Below, piece after piece: positions 1-13,788 of a DNA stretch of 64,000 nt. The first letter of the stretch is position 1. Each line of letters begins with the position of its first letter. The position numbers were made by a program, and so were the translations under genes. Origin of the DNA: Ooceraea biroi (lineage: Eukaryota; Arthropoda; Insecta; Hymenoptera; Formicidae); contig NC_039506.1 of assembly GCF_003672135.1 (NCBI RefSeq), positions 5,890,001-5,954,000 of the forward strand, in the 5' to 3' direction. Under the pieces are notes generated by a model that was given only the letters and a program-made list of their open reading frames with translations, made no database searches and was not told where the DNA came from.

Positions 1-3000
1 TGTTGCATTCCGGCATTACTAACCACATTTATCACAAACGGCACAACGTTTGAACATACTACCGCTTGTGATAAGAATGGAATTGAGAATCTCTTTTTTT
101 CACGATCGCCATACGCGATATCGATGATCGGTTCTCTCGGAGCTCGGCGAGCACTTGGCTCAATAAAAACGTGCGAGCCATTCGCTTTTTTCCCCGGATG
201 GGATATAACGCCGGTGGAGAACCGTTCCCTCCTTCCACCCTCCTGCCATCGTTGTTGTTAATTTGCCAATCGCTGAAAGCGAGCATCATAATTTCCGTTG
301 CCGCGCGCGCCCTGCCCGGGGCGATATTTCTTCCGCGTTTCCTTTGTCCGCCGTCCCGTGTACGACAAAGGACGCGATAATTGCAAAGCCCTGTACGTGG
401 CCCGACCGATCGTTTTCGCGTGTGTTTCGCGAACGAGCGACAATGCACCGAGCTGCGGCGGATATTGTTACGAGCGGTGCTTAATTTCTGCGGCAAACAC
501 GAACGAATGGACGCGCTCTTATTTTCCGAGTCGGATGTGATACACTTGTGTGGCGAGTTTGATTTTCGAACAATGCGGAGGGAAAAATGCTACCTAACAC
601 TCACCGCAGCACTTTTGTTCTCACGAGTAAAGATCTGTTTCGGACTAGAATTATGCGTTTTGGTCTTGCTAAAATTTTGAAAAAGAAAAAAATAGATCGT
701 GATTACGTACTGCTATACCCCACAATTTGACACCTTTGCGGCTTCGATTGGTTGTATAGAAACTTTTTTTAAAATTACTTCCCGTGAATTTAATTCTTTC
801 TGTGGAGATCGATAGTTTGAATTATACATAAGATATGATTACGTTATTGGCAACCACAAATTAAGCGCTGATTAGGTCAGCGATAGAAGCATTTGGCTAC
901 CGATGCTCGCACAACGGTCACGTGTACCCTTCTAACTAGTTACGGTAACTCTCCTGGTTAGTTAACTCTTCTTACTGTTCGAGGCAGTTGTAGGGAATAC
1001 TGCCGGTGTGAGATAAGGCGATTACAGTTGAAGGATCCAAAAAAACCAGGTGTCGCCATTACATACAACGAGAGAAAAAAGAACGTAGTTAGGAAAGGTA
1101 GCAGTTGTTGCAAGTTTACTCGCTTGTTTGTTCGTAACAATGCTTGCTGCATTTGCACATAATATCTCCAAATAAGTAAACAAATAAATAAACGACAATC
1201 AAGCAAAAAGAAATAGCCGGCTTTTTTACAATTTGCAAGCTCTAACTGTACTGTACATTGATAAGATGTTATAAATGTTTTACAAGTTTGAAGAATTATT
1301 TTTAAATTTGCCCAAACTTTTCTTCAAAATTTTCAAAACTATTCAAGAACGAAACGTAGTCTTGTAAAATGACCTTGTTAATTATCGACTCGATCAAAAT
1401 TAAATGTCTCGCGAACGCACCGTGGCTCTACTTCGACAGATCGATTTATTTGCGTGTCTTTGCGGTTGTGTATAATTAATTCTTCATGTGCTGGTTTTAC
1501 CCTCTTCTCTCTTTTCCGATGGTGTAAGCGCACGGCGTGACTCGTACTGTGAATGGCGACACGCGAACAAGTAATTTGCACGTTAGGCCGCGCCTTTATC
1601 GCGTTCTGCCTAATAACCCGTTAATACGGCCCCTCGCAATCAGGCATCGGTCTATATTAAACGTACTACGAGCCATCGAAATGACTCGGTAAATTATCCA
1701 CACAGGGCTCGCGTTCGCGTCGCCACGGCCAGCATTGCGCCGAGCCCTCCTAATTACGACGGGCGTGCACGCACCAGGCGATTAATTAGACAAACTAATT
1801 TAATAAACTGTTTTAAGAGCGATTGCGCGACGATCTGACCGATTAGCGCTGCGACAAGCATTAGGATTATCGTAGCGCATTAATTCACACTGATATTGGA
1901 TGCTGTAAATTGACAAGCATTGTAAATCGACCATTACGAAAACGAGCGATGTGCAACGGCGATAATGAGGACATGATGAAATAGTCTGATTTTCGTAGGA
2001 TTAAATCGATAATCGTCTGATCTTAATGATTTTATGACGATTATGCAGATTTTGCTATTGCAAGCAGTAGCGATACACATCACGTAGTCACGTATATCCC
2101 GGTATATCACAATCGTCTCGATTAACTGCATAGGAGATACATACGATGGGGCTGGATGTGATGACAAGGTGTTATTGATTTCTGTTGATTGTACACAAGC
2201 GGAGTATAATTGGCCGAGACTCGGACGCAGCCCAAATGGCAAGCCGAAATGTATTACCGCATCGTAATGAAAATTGGCCGTTGCCGAGTACCGCCGTGTG
2301 ATCACCTCCAATAGGATCGTGGGATTTGTTAACAGTGTGTTCCGGTATTGTTCCTGCAAATTACTGTCCCCATCAATATCCCGTCGATACGCCTGCGGCC
2401 GAGGCCGCGTGCGACCAGGCGCGGATTAATTATCCTTAATCATCCTCTGAAAATTAAACCTTCCTCTCGTTTATATCCGCAGCGTTGCGATCGAAGGCAG
2501 CGAGGAGATCGAAGAAGCCCTCGAAACGAGCGGCGCGATGCATATTTTTTCCCCTTCTATTTTTTCCCGAAACACGCGACGTAAAACAATAAACGATGCT
2601 CAGCCGCGGTTCGCAGCGATGAAAAGCTAATCGTATTGGTCCTATTGTTCCAGCCGTTCGCGGATACGAGACAGGTACACACGTATACCGTTCGATCGCT
2701 CGGTATTTGTGAAAAGGCTATTGCCAGGTTGGGGGCGGGACGGTCGCTCCGATTGTTTGTCCGCTCATTTAACGGTAAAAGGGCTCCGGGACGTGAAACC
2801 CGGGTGAGCTTGACGTCCAGGTGACGCAGGTGTATAAGCAACGCACGCGGCAGGAACCGGATATGAGTTGGTCCCGGTCGCCACGCGCGATAAGTCAGGC
2901 CGTCGTGCTGGCCGCGCTCCTTGTTTCATGCCCGTCGACGATGGTAATCATGGACGATGGTGCTGAGGGTACGTTTGTACCGGAAATCGAGACTAGCTGA

Positions 3001-6000
3001 ATTCCCTCAAGCTTATTTCTCGCTCGTGATAAACACGCACAAATGGCTTTTGTTATATTGTATAATGCAATTGCTGCTAATATAAAATATATCTTTCAGC
3101 ATCAGTTTGTTCCACCAGGATTGCGAAATGTGAAAATTTCTTTATTACTTCCGCTATCTACTTACTTCCAGCTTGGTAGATGCCTTACAATTTTTACAAT
3201 TTTCAAGTTTGTACGTGTGTTCTTCTTTTTAAGATTTATCCTGGAACGAGAAAAGCATTGATCATTAATTCGACATTTGAATTAAACGGTGAACGTTCTC
3301 ATGCGTTTGCAAGAGGCCCGCATAGTGCGAATGTACCTTTACGGTTCACGAATAGCGTCTGCACGGGCTAGACAGCAGCGTAGGTGGACCATACTTGTCG
3401 TTTCCGGCGGGCGGATACGTTAAAGCTAAAACGTACTTTGATTTGCGTGGCAGCAACCACATACGAACCCCTTTTACGAGGTCCATCCTTTACTCCAGGT
3501 TTCTATCTTTATAGAACATTATTAACCAAATGTTGAAGCTCTTGATCATTTGGTGCTCTGTACGGGGATTGCAACATATTATTATATTATTAATTAGATC
3601 ATTAACTAAATAATCCAGGTCGTGTCTACATGGCGATAGATCAAACTAAACATATAGTAACAGCACAGCGTAGCTTGCCGTATATTAATTTTATAGCAGG
3701 ATAGGCAATCTTCAAAAACCAAACTTCTTTAAAATATCGCAATATTTATATCGCAATCTAAATGCGATCCGGATTATTTAGTTAATGACTTAATAATAAT
3801 ATAGAAACTTGACATCTTGAAATGGAACTGAAAATTAATATACTAAAGTGCGTGAACTTTTCGCACAAGTTCTACATGTTTTACATGTCGTGATTCGCAA
3901 ATATTATTAAGAATTTGTGAACGAATTAGATATATAATGATATAGTTATATTAGATTATCGTTGCGGAGACATTGATGTATGGCTAACTCTGCGATCTAT
4001 CTGCGCCCCATCTCATCACAGTTATCACACGACACAGCTTGTATCAACGTAGTGCGCGTATCTGTCCTACAAAATCTCTTAGTCGTCGCAAGCGTATTTG
4101 GCAGATGCTATCATTTCCGGACGATCATTTCAGAACGGTTGAAATTACTGCCAATTTTGGGCAAGTCGCGCGGCCGATACGGCGGCGCCATATATCGAAG
4201 CGACAGCTGCTTATTTTCACGGCGCACGTATGAGGGTGAGAGAGAGAAAGAGTATCCTCTACAGAAATTATATTCCACCCTTGAGAAATTGCGGTTTATG
4301 TACCGCGCGCGCGACGTCACGCTTTTTGGCTTCGTTCGATGTTCCTGCTCGTCGTCCCTCGTTCCGCCTCGTGTAACACGGCGGAAGTTGGAGCGCGTAC
4401 TTCATCGGTGTTATTACGACTTCAATCTTTCGCGTTATAACGAGAGTAGAATGCATCCTGAGGGAACGCGACGAGTAATGTCGCACTGCGACCCTTCCGC
4501 AGAATTTCGCCCACTTCTTGCGCAACTCCCTCACGTTGAAAATCTCCAGAGTGTCTCCGCGCAATTAGCGCAATTAAAACACTAAAATTTCAGAAAAACC
4601 ACTTTGAAGCATTTAAACGAGGATGAAACTTTCGCAACATGCGAGTTTCGTATGAAACGCGATATCCATCTGCGCGCACCATCATGCCGAATGTAGGAAG
4701 CTACACCTGCTTGCCTAAGGGATAAGCGGTAAAAATTTTATGGCTGAGACAGCGTGGCCTAACGCCACGTGCAGTTCGAGAGCAGGCGAAGCCATCCTCC
4801 TCGCCGCTACCACCACCTGTCATTCCAATAAATTTCGCCGCACACGACTGTGTAACATCGTCGGCCACGTTATCGGCAGATAGCCCTGGTTATGAATCGT
4901 AGCAGTTCACGAAGGTCTCTTTGTCAAAACTTTCGCGTTTCCTGCGTAGATTCAATTTCCCCGAACGCGGAAGTAGGAATTGCAGCTCCGAAACGTATTA
5001 CCGCGACATCGCTAGCGCGTTGAATTATTACGCAAATTTATTAAGACGGTACATCAGCTGGTGCACGAATTTTCCCGATCCCATAAAACCGTCTCGCGCG
5101 AATGTAGCATAGCTGCGAGCTATCGTTAAACTCTGAACCTTCGTTACTTCATGCACGAACAAGAAAATGCAATCTTACGCTCTAAGCTAGATAAACCTAA
5201 TTTTCCTTCTCCTTTGGCCTGTCGTTCGCAGGTATTTCTTACCTGCTTATTATGTAGAGAATTGCATTTTTGAGAAAATGCACGTCTCACAATCGAGATA
5301 TAAATTTTTAGTTAAATATAACTCATATCACAGTAAAAGATCAATTAACTTTGTACCATTATAATTTAAATTTAATATGCAATGTATTAATAACATATAT
5401 ATATAACATATATTTGTTATATATCCGTTTCTTTAATATTTTTACTAACAAATATATATTACAACTAAATAGAATAACAGTTTTGTTAGAGCCACAATAT
5501 TTATAAAATCTCAATGATCTCAACTAATAACTATTGAGTGTAAAGTCTTCCTTTCGAAGAGCCAAGCTATTCTAAAGAAGATTAGCGGGATCAAGAGATA
5601 AATCGTTAGAGGATTTTATAAACTCGTGAGAGGTATTACCAGGGACGAGTCGGTATTACTTGGATGGGATATCACTTAATTAGTGTACTAATCTCCATTT
5701 AAGCTCATTACTTGGCCAGCGGTTTATTCAAGCCTCGTCTCTCTTAAAAGACTTGTCTCTGATTCTGCCAGGAAAATATTTGTATGTCTGAGAAAACGTA
5801 CAGAAAAATATATATTACAAAACTTATTTTTTAAAAATGTTATTATTAATTAAAAACTTGAATAGGTTTGATTGGTAGTTTATCCTAGAAATTGGCTAGA
5901 ACTTGATGGATTAACGTAGATACAACGTCCAATAACATAACGTTATCGGAAACCCGTTGCAGCTTTAACGGAATAATAGCCAAAGGTAGCGGTTTCCGAA

Positions 6001-6531
6001 CAGCTGCATCTGCTACTCCTGTTTAGAGACATGCTCGAGCTAAAGTTAATCCGCTATTCCGCACTTATATATATCTCGCTGTGAGCAACATGGTACACTT
6101 GCTTTTCGATCTACTCCCATGTAGCACGAAATCACGCTTTAAATCATTATATCGTAATTTAGGTGGCAGAAGTATATCTTAATGCAAAGTGAATCTTGAT
6201 CTAAGCAAGATCATAACTGAAGAAGGGTAGATCAAAAAAAGCCATTCGTGCGTTTTACGTTAATTATTTAAACATGATGAACACGATGAAGACCGGAAAT
6301 GACCGGAAATGAATGAGTGACCTGCGTTGAAAGTTTAATCGTACTTGTAACCGAGAATGTGCCGGATATTTGCCTAAAAATTATGAATCAGCCGACGGAA
6401 CTCCATTCGACAGCAACCCCGAACGGCTATGTGTGGTTTCACGATGTCCTCCGTATTTGACACCACCTGACTGTAATTCCTGTCGAGCGTTATCCGCGCT
6501 CCCGGAGCGCCCGGTATTTCTGCGGCGTGTC

Positions 6532-6547
6532 TGCGTGTATACACGCA
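6532..6547. repeat. 16-bp perfect palindrome
   Basis: TGCGTGTATACACGCA reads identically on both strands, is almost entirely alternating purine-pyrimidine, and lies in a CpG/CpA-rich patch (6,480-6,720). It could be a binding site for a dimeric factor or a short cruciform. No function can be assigned. Confidence 0.6.
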
Positions 6548-7721
6548 TCGCCATGGGATTCGCGTGCACCGTGCGTGCAGGTCTGCGCGAACGCAATATC
6601 CACCTGGCCGTAACGCACAGTAGGACGTGCGTATATCGCGTCGTGTACATATCGACGCATAACTACGTGCGTGTATGCACGGCATGCGAAATAGGTGTAC
6701 CGCACGCGGAATATTTACCGGAACCCACCTGAGATGTTTGTGGACCCCTTAGGGCGACGTGCGTATCACGAGACCAACTCTCGAGACAATGGCCAACTCG
6801 GATTAATTCCTACAGGAAAAGAGCAAAACAACGCGCGTGACTGCATCAGACAGCGGATACATAGGGATTTAAGATAACCGCCGTGTTAAATCACAGTTGA
6901 GATTTATGGGGTATTATTCTATAAAGAGAAGAAATTTTAATTATATTTTTTAGTACACGTCATTCGGAATCACTGCAGCTACCATGACTGAGATTGACAA
7001 ACGCCTTTCACTTTGTCAGTGATTTATCGGATTAATTCTGAAATATGTTGTCACTTCTGCATATTAAGTGCAAATATATAGCTATACATGTGTATAATAT
7101 GTCGACTAATAATAATTTCGTATAATAATAATTAATTTCGGATACAGTAATAATTAGTAGCTGTAAATGATAGCCAATAATCAATAATTTCGATATTATT
7201 GAATTTTACAATAATAATAACGATACTTCATAATTACAAACGATAATTAACAATTAATCCATGCATTTTAATAGATTTCTGGCTACAATGCGGGTATAAT
7301 AAATAATAATAAATAATAATCAATAATTAATTTCTCCGCGTATTAATATACGTTTCGGGTAACAATCGTAATGGTAGCCACAGTTCGCGTCTTGATCACG
7401 ATACCTCGAAGGTCTCGATCATCTTTTACGTATGTGCACATACGGATATTGTACTTTGCTATTTTATTATTTCGCCATTTTTGCACGCGATGGAAACGCA
7501 TTTATATCGCAGCGGTGGTTTCGCTCTCAGGGTTACCTGGCGGAAACATACGCCTCCCTATCGTACGCACCGCGGGGGGTTTTTGATCCTTGGCTCACAC
7601 GCAGGGCGCCCCGCGATCGATGCCCTCCGAGAAGGAAAACGTCAACTTCATCAGCGGTGTAGCATGACTCAGCCAAACGACTCATGCATAATTTATTCAA
7701 ACTTAATTAGTTGAAGACTGA

Positions 7722-7726
<5 letters not shown>

Positions 7727-7755
<29 letters not shown>
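7727..7755. repeat. (GA)n microsatellite
   Basis: About 14 uninterrupted GA units follow an A/G-rich lead-in. GAGA tracts of this kind occur in insect regulatory DNA, but here it is simply a dinucleotide repeat with no gene next to it. Confidence 0.9.
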
Positions 7756-9885
7756 CAAGAAAAATGCTTGCCGTAAATATGCTGCCATTAAGTAGATCGC
7801 ACACTAATTTGTAAATGATTTAGCTTCTCTCCGCTTGTTATGCAGATTAAGTGCAGCCGCGCGTTAACAGGTCTCTTCTTCCGATTTGTCTCCGCATGAT
7901 CGAAATGAATGCGAGATGACAGGAGATGAATTTAACAAGGAAACTTTCTGTAAAAGTCTGTTTTTGAATTTACTTCAAGCACATCGTAAATTAACTCGAG
8001 AGACGTACATTTTTGTTGCGTATATCGTAATGCGAGCTTAGAGATCGAAACTAAATCAATGTGATTATAAAGGGTTGACGAAAATAGATATAAAATGACA
8101 TTTGAAATAAAAGTTTCGTAATACCAAAAACGCTTCGTAATAAGTTATTAAAAATTGCACGTCTCTTATCTTCAGTTATGCTACGGCATCTGCAAGAGAC
8201 AAAAAATGAAATGCTAGAACAAGAGCCTTTTTTAGTAATAAAACTATTATTTCAAAAGCGGACATTTTTGCCAAATACATTCGAAAATCACTTTGCGCCA
8301 TGCATTCAGTGCAAAATTTTATTATCAAGGGGCGCTCTCAAAGGTTCTCAAGTGAACATGCAGTCCAAAAGAGGCCAGTTTACTACCGACGAGGCAGCGG
8401 GTAATCTGTCGACATTACGACACGTGTCTCTATCCGAGTTTAAAGCCGAGTAGGTTTCGCCCTGCCAAAGGCAGCTTGAGCTTACGTTTTCAGCGAACGA
8501 CGGCGCGGTCGTATGGTACAGCTCGCATGTGCATTCCGGCTGATTTTATGCTCAGGACCGCAGTAGGTGTATCCGTTTGATATACGATGCGATGTAAATG
8601 TTTCCAGATAGAAATCGATATCGCTCGCGGAGAGTTGTCTCGCGGTGCGACCCCACTTTTACTCGCGTTTGCGCGCGTGCGAGTACCAGGCTGCTTTAAA
8701 GTCCCGTGAAAGCACGACTTCAATTTTAGAAACACTACACCTCGCGTACATACCGGCCTCACGTTGCAGTCATAACGTATAACTTGACTGGATAATTTTT
8801 TATTTACGGGCGGTAACGGTTCGCTCTCAACGCATTAGACCGCGGCGATAAGTCGCGCACGTGCATCGTCAGCATCCGCAACTTCGAAAAATGAACTTGC
8901 ATCCGAACGATTGCGAACGACGCAACGAGAATTGCACGGAGCGATCGAAAAAATCGAGGACGCCAATCGTCTTGTTCTTGCGCACGAGTTTCAAATGTCA
9001 GCTGCGTAAAATGTTTCGGATGGCTTCAGATCGGCTCTAAATTCGATGAAGCTATTGTTCCGCAACGCTTTTGCATTATATGTTTTGCCGAACGTCGAAC
9101 AGGCAGGGAGAAATAATAATACTCGGCGTACGTAACATCTCCGCGCTTTCGTATCGCTTTCGTACCGGTTTGATCGGCAAGTTTTATTAAACCGTGTTGT
9201 ACCGTTCGTTCCCGCGATCGTTGATTTATTTGCCGATCGCGTTTCTCAGTATTAGGATCAGTTACCTACGTACGCGATCATGCTCGTTTCGAGTTTCATA
9301 CAGTCATACAGTTGTAGATGATTCATTAGTACGTAGATGAAAAACTCTTCGTAATAGTTTGTAATTCTTTGTAAATTCCTGTTTTATAAAGTGCTATTGT
9401 AAAGAGTGCTATTGTACATGAATAATTTAATTATTTCTTAATTCGCTACCTAAGACATCTTTTAAACGTTTTTAATAATAGAAAAATAGTTTACCGCGTA
9501 GTTGAAAATATTGCAATTTAATATTACCAAAGGTAAAGTTAAAGGAGAAAAAGTTCGGTATAATAAAAATTGCATCTCCAAATACAGAGATTAATAAAAC
9601 CTATTGGAGCATGTATCACATGAGAAACTATATTAGACATATAAGTAAATGGACAATAATTCTGATAAGTGCACACGTATATAATGCAGGCTACTTCAAC
9701 GTGTCGCGCAGCTCTCTCTCACTCTTTTTACGAGTCCTCTGCTACCAATCATAACTTTGGAAGCCGTGAGGAGTGCTTGAGCGTTAATCTACTCGAGAGC
9801 GTTTTGACATCGCGAGATATTCGCTGCCGAAAGTTTGGCAGATGTGGAACGATGAGTCACTCACCGTGCTACTTTCTGCTTGCAG

Positions 9886-12800
9886 CTTCGACGAGACGTC
9901 GATGGACAGCTGCATATTGCCTACCGTCGACGAGGACCGTCGCGTCGGTGACTTGGTGTCTGGCGAATCGGTAAAGGACAGTAACGAGGTGGAAGTGACG
10001 TCACTGGAGGAAGCCAAGTTGGTCATAGCGGCATTCAGGGCGAGGCAGCGGGCGCAAGCTCACCAAATGCTCGCCTGGCGAAGGACCCTAAAATTGCAGG
10101 TAAGTTTCAATTACGAGGAAGATTTCTACATGCAAAGGCAATCCCAGCTCGCCTCATCTTCGACGAGGAGATCGGTCGGAGGGGAAAACGCAAAACGATC
10201 GATCAAAGCTATTACCTCTGAAAACCATAAAACACGCCCGGCCCGAACCGATGTTACGGACAGTGAAATATTAGATACACGGTGATCCATTTAAATGCGA
10301 GCGGCTACATATCTTCTCGGTGCTTTGAAGAGAGGCGGACGGGAAAATGTTTTATGATAAATAAACGTTGTCTACGTTTGCATATCGTAAACGAGTAAAT
10401 TGCGAGTAAAATCTTCATCGAATTAAGCTTCAACGCAAATCAGTCGAGAATCAAAGCTTTAACGAGCATTTATATTCGTATTTAGCACTCTCGAGCCTCA
10501 GCTCAAAATCTTTTCTGTTACAAATCTTTTATTCCTTGTGTTTATTATACATAATTGAATTTCTCTGGAATTCCTCTGAACTCGTGAGAGGGAGATTAAG
10601 TCGGAATTTGTCACTGTCCATTCCTAAAATATTCTTTGCTCTCGAGCACCCCGTGTACATTAACTCCGTAACGACGCTGATAGAGCAAGACGAATTCCAG
10701 TGGGTGAGCAAAACGACATCGCCGCCACGAGCCGTTGCCGTAAAGAGGTTTCCGTGCACTTCCGGGATAAAGCCGGAGCATCTCGTGACATCCTACGATT
10801 TCGCGTCTGACTTTGCGTGACTACAGACGATTCCCGGTTCGCGAGGTAGCCCCGCGAGAAAAAAAGGAGCTCTCCCACTAAATTCGCCGGCAATCTACGG
10901 GGGAATAATTGCTATGGAATGATCTTCTTTCTCCTACCTCTCTGGCTACCCGATTATTCTGGCTCTGCGCGTGGAAATACGCCGGCGAAACGGCCGATGC
11001 GCGCAGATTGCGAATAACGACTTTCCGTGTACTTTTGTCGATTTCAAACGAGGGGAATATTAATACGTCGTGATAAATCGGTTTTGGCAGTAAAAGCGAT
11101 TTCTCGTAATGTACCTGAGCACGAATGGCACGGCGACAATAAAAGGATGTGCGGTTTTGAATAATGCAAACCTCTCCGCTCCCGATAATCAGCTGTCTGT
11201 CCACTGTTTACATGTTTTCTACTCATCAGAAAGATTATGCTTTTGTATAACGTAACAATATACTGCCAGAGGAACGCGAATAGTGATACCATCAATGTTC
11301 AATTATTCTTTTCTATTACGTGATATTGTGAATTATAGCGATAGTTTAAAATATTTATTTTTTTAATCTCAAATAGAAAACTCGATTGAAATGGACGATT
11401 GAAAGTGTTTTATTATCTCATATTTGGAAAATAAATTTGATGAAAATTTCAATCTATAGGAAATGAATCGAACTGTAACATTTAATGAGATTGCACAAAT
11501 TTGTATGAAGTCTTTTGTTTAATGACTGTTATTGACTAAATTTTTATTCTAGTTACATAACAAAGAAGATAATCTGTATCTGTATCAAATATGTACTGCA
11601 TGAAACAAATCCCTGAGTGGAAAAAGATATCAAAGCTATCTTTCCCGTCTTCTTTTCTCAAAAATATTCTTTATAGTATAATTTCTTATTTTCTATGTAA
11701 ATATGAAATCTATATAAATATTCATTGAAATATTAACCAGCGTTTTTACACGTGCGTATTCATTACTGAAACGTCTCAATTATTTTCGTTCTGCATCTGT
11801 TCACGAAGTGCGTGATGCGTAATGACGATAGCACCTGATGACGCGAAGTTGATGACCATCTCACGGTGCCATTTACGTTGCACAATAGCGGGAGTAATGG
11901 ACTCGTCCTCCTTGCAGGAGGACGGAAGGAAGAGACGCGAGCGCAATGCTCATGCAAAGCGATGGCCGGATACACGCAAATACGCGTATACCGTATACCG
12001 TTGTGCAAACACGCGGCTTCACGCGTATCGATGCATGCAAGCGGAACGCACTACTTGTTCGGCACTACTACATTTCGCGTAAGGCAAAGAGGTTCGAGAT
12101 GTTTGTGAAAATACGAACCGGTGTCAAGCAAAAGTACAATCTAATACCGTAGCGTCTTGCTAAGCAACATCGAGTCGAACGGTATTTCGGTCGGGAGAAA
12201 CCGGCTTAAGTTACGTGGAATAGGCGAGGGAATTAATCAACAGCGCCAAGTAAATGCTAATAACACGCAGCGTCGATTGTCCGCTAATTAATTACTTAAT
12301 ATTCGGAACCACTGGTGAAACAACGCCGCGAGGGCCAGTTCGCAATCGCGATTGCGCCGTTATTAATTATTATTAGCGCGAGTACAGTCTGCACGTGGAA
12401 AAGCCCGTGATATTGTTTTGCAATTGACCTGGCGCAGTCGATGCTTAAATCAAATGTAACGATTCGCAGGAGGACCTGGTGGCCCGATTGACGCGGGAGA
12501 AGGCCGAGCAACTGCGGACGTTGTCGTCACAGCTTCTGCTGTTCGAGTCGAGACTCTGCAGGAAGCAGAAAGACATCGAGGCGAGTTTGAGCCAACGAGA
12601 ATCCATTATTCTACGACAGCAGAGGGTGATCCGGCAATTGCAGAATAGATTGGCGGAGAGGAGCACGGGCACCAGAGACTCGCCACCTTGCGACGCCTTG
12701 GACAGATTGGACAGTCTGGGAGATAGCGACAGCGCCGTGGTGCTTGAGGAGACCGCCGACGATCCTGCCCCGCCAAGGTATGCATTTCTAAAATAGATTC

Positions 12801-13788
12801 AATTTTATATTGATTGCATGGACGGTATTCGAAAATAGAATTCGAAGGAAATTTTTATAAGGCACGTTTATAAAAATGATTAAACAAAAGAATATGTAAA
12901 TTTTAAATTGCTAATATATCTATTTTAAGTCTATTTTAAATCTATCTTAAACGATCTGTAATTTGTAATAAGATTTGAAAATATAATTCTAATAAATGAA
13001 ATGGCCTATATCAAGTTGTAATACTATTCCGCAGGTTTCGTTCTAATATTACTGACGTAACTGTGATCCGTTCCGTGTCCGATGCGGTTGAACCATCAAA
13101 CAAGTACTCGTCGATGCGACGGTGTAACGGTTTCCTCCGGAGACCTGAAATCCTGGAAACCGTGTATTCCGTGGAGGAAGATGGCGACAGCGAAAACAAT
13201 CAGGATCCATCCGAATCAACGGAAAACTCGGAGTATGAGGACAGGAGAGCGAAAAGCTTAGGCAACGGAAAAGGGAGGCTTCAGGATCTCTATGGTAGTT
13301 TCGAGAGGCTGGCTCAAGAAACGGATTCTCCGCCCGAAAGACCCAGAGATGAGAGCCAACAGGCACAGGTAAAATAACTTGATATCCTTTCAACAAATAA
13401 GAAATTCGACACATCAGAAAATAGCTAAGGCATTCACATCTGAAGTGCGATGGGAAATGTGTCTTAATCTAAAATGTAATGCGCAAAGGTCTTGGATGTT
13501 TTTTTTTAATTTAGAATATATCTCACATCTTAACTTTTCTTGTAATTGATTGTTAAAGATTATGTTAATATACAGGTAAATTGATATTTTTCGAATACCG
13601 TTTACTTTTAGGTGACGTACAACAGGGTAATGAGCAATCACAGATCCGTGACGAAGCCAAAAGACGTAAAGTACAAGAGGATAAATAAGGCAAAGTCGAA
13701 AAGTCTCGAGGAACTCAGAGGACGTCTTAGAAATTGGGTCGAGAAAGGAAATAAAATAACTATATCGTTTGATCAGTCGTATGCCTGA
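9886..13788 (+). CDS. Unidentified coiled-coil protein, last four coding exons (5' end missing)
   Basis: Four exons join in frame: 9886-10099, 12470-12777, 13035-13368 and 13612-13788 (TGA at 13786-13788). All have GT donors and pyrimidine-rich AG acceptors, and the phases match (0, 2, 0). The product is 343 residues as visible. Exon 1 ends in an Arg/Gln/Ala-rich helix (FRARQRAQAHQMLAWRR). Exon 2 is a long amphipathic coiled coil (roughly residues 45-140 of the fragment; motifs LTREKAEQLRTL and LRQQRVIRQLQNRL). Exon 3 is acidic and Ser-rich (ETVYSVEEDGDSE), and exon 4 is basic and ends ITISFDQSYA. The first exon starts after the acceptor tract TACTTTCTGCTTGCAG in mid-codon, so upstream exons must exist. 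An ATG at 9842 in the same frame is possible but less convincing. I do not recognise the family and assign no function; a scaffold or cytoskeletal role would only be a guess from the coiled coil. Confidence 0.65.
10100..12469 (+). other. Intron of the coiled-coil gene (2.4 kb)
   Basis: The donor is GTAAGT at 10100 and the acceptor GATTCGCAG ends at 12469. It contains no supported exon. The segment 12,230-12,400 is rich in TAATTA-type homeodomain core sites and may be a regulatory element. Confidence 0.6.

Larger units (their letters stand above)
1..9885. other. Gene-free stretch left of the coiled-coil gene
   Basis: No coding exon could be supported here. Several open frames exist (59-496 minus, 3980-4585 plus, 6370-6732 plus), but they lie in locally GC-richer DNA, overlap antisense frames and match no family I recognise. 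The stretch holds AT-rich DNA, homeodomain-type TAATTA sites around 1.4-1.9 kb, AAT-rich DNA at 7,080-7,340 and a GA microsatellite. Because the first visible exon of the coiled-coil gene is entered through a splice acceptor, part or all of this stretch may be its introns, or its missing upstream exons may lie beyond the left edge. Confidence 0.6.

Noticed and set aside
59..496. 145-codon minus frame at the left edge
   Set aside because: Arg-rich translation of CpG-rich DNA, overlapped by several plus frames; no supporting signal.
3980..4585. 201-codon open frame on plus
   Set aside because: Overlapping antisense frames of similar openness, no family resemblance, irregular composition and no splice context; best explained by a local lack of stop codons.
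6370..6732. Cys/Arg-rich 120-codon plus frame
   Set aside because: Lies in a CG/CA-rich patch open in several frames on both strands; the Cys and Arg content follows from base composition.
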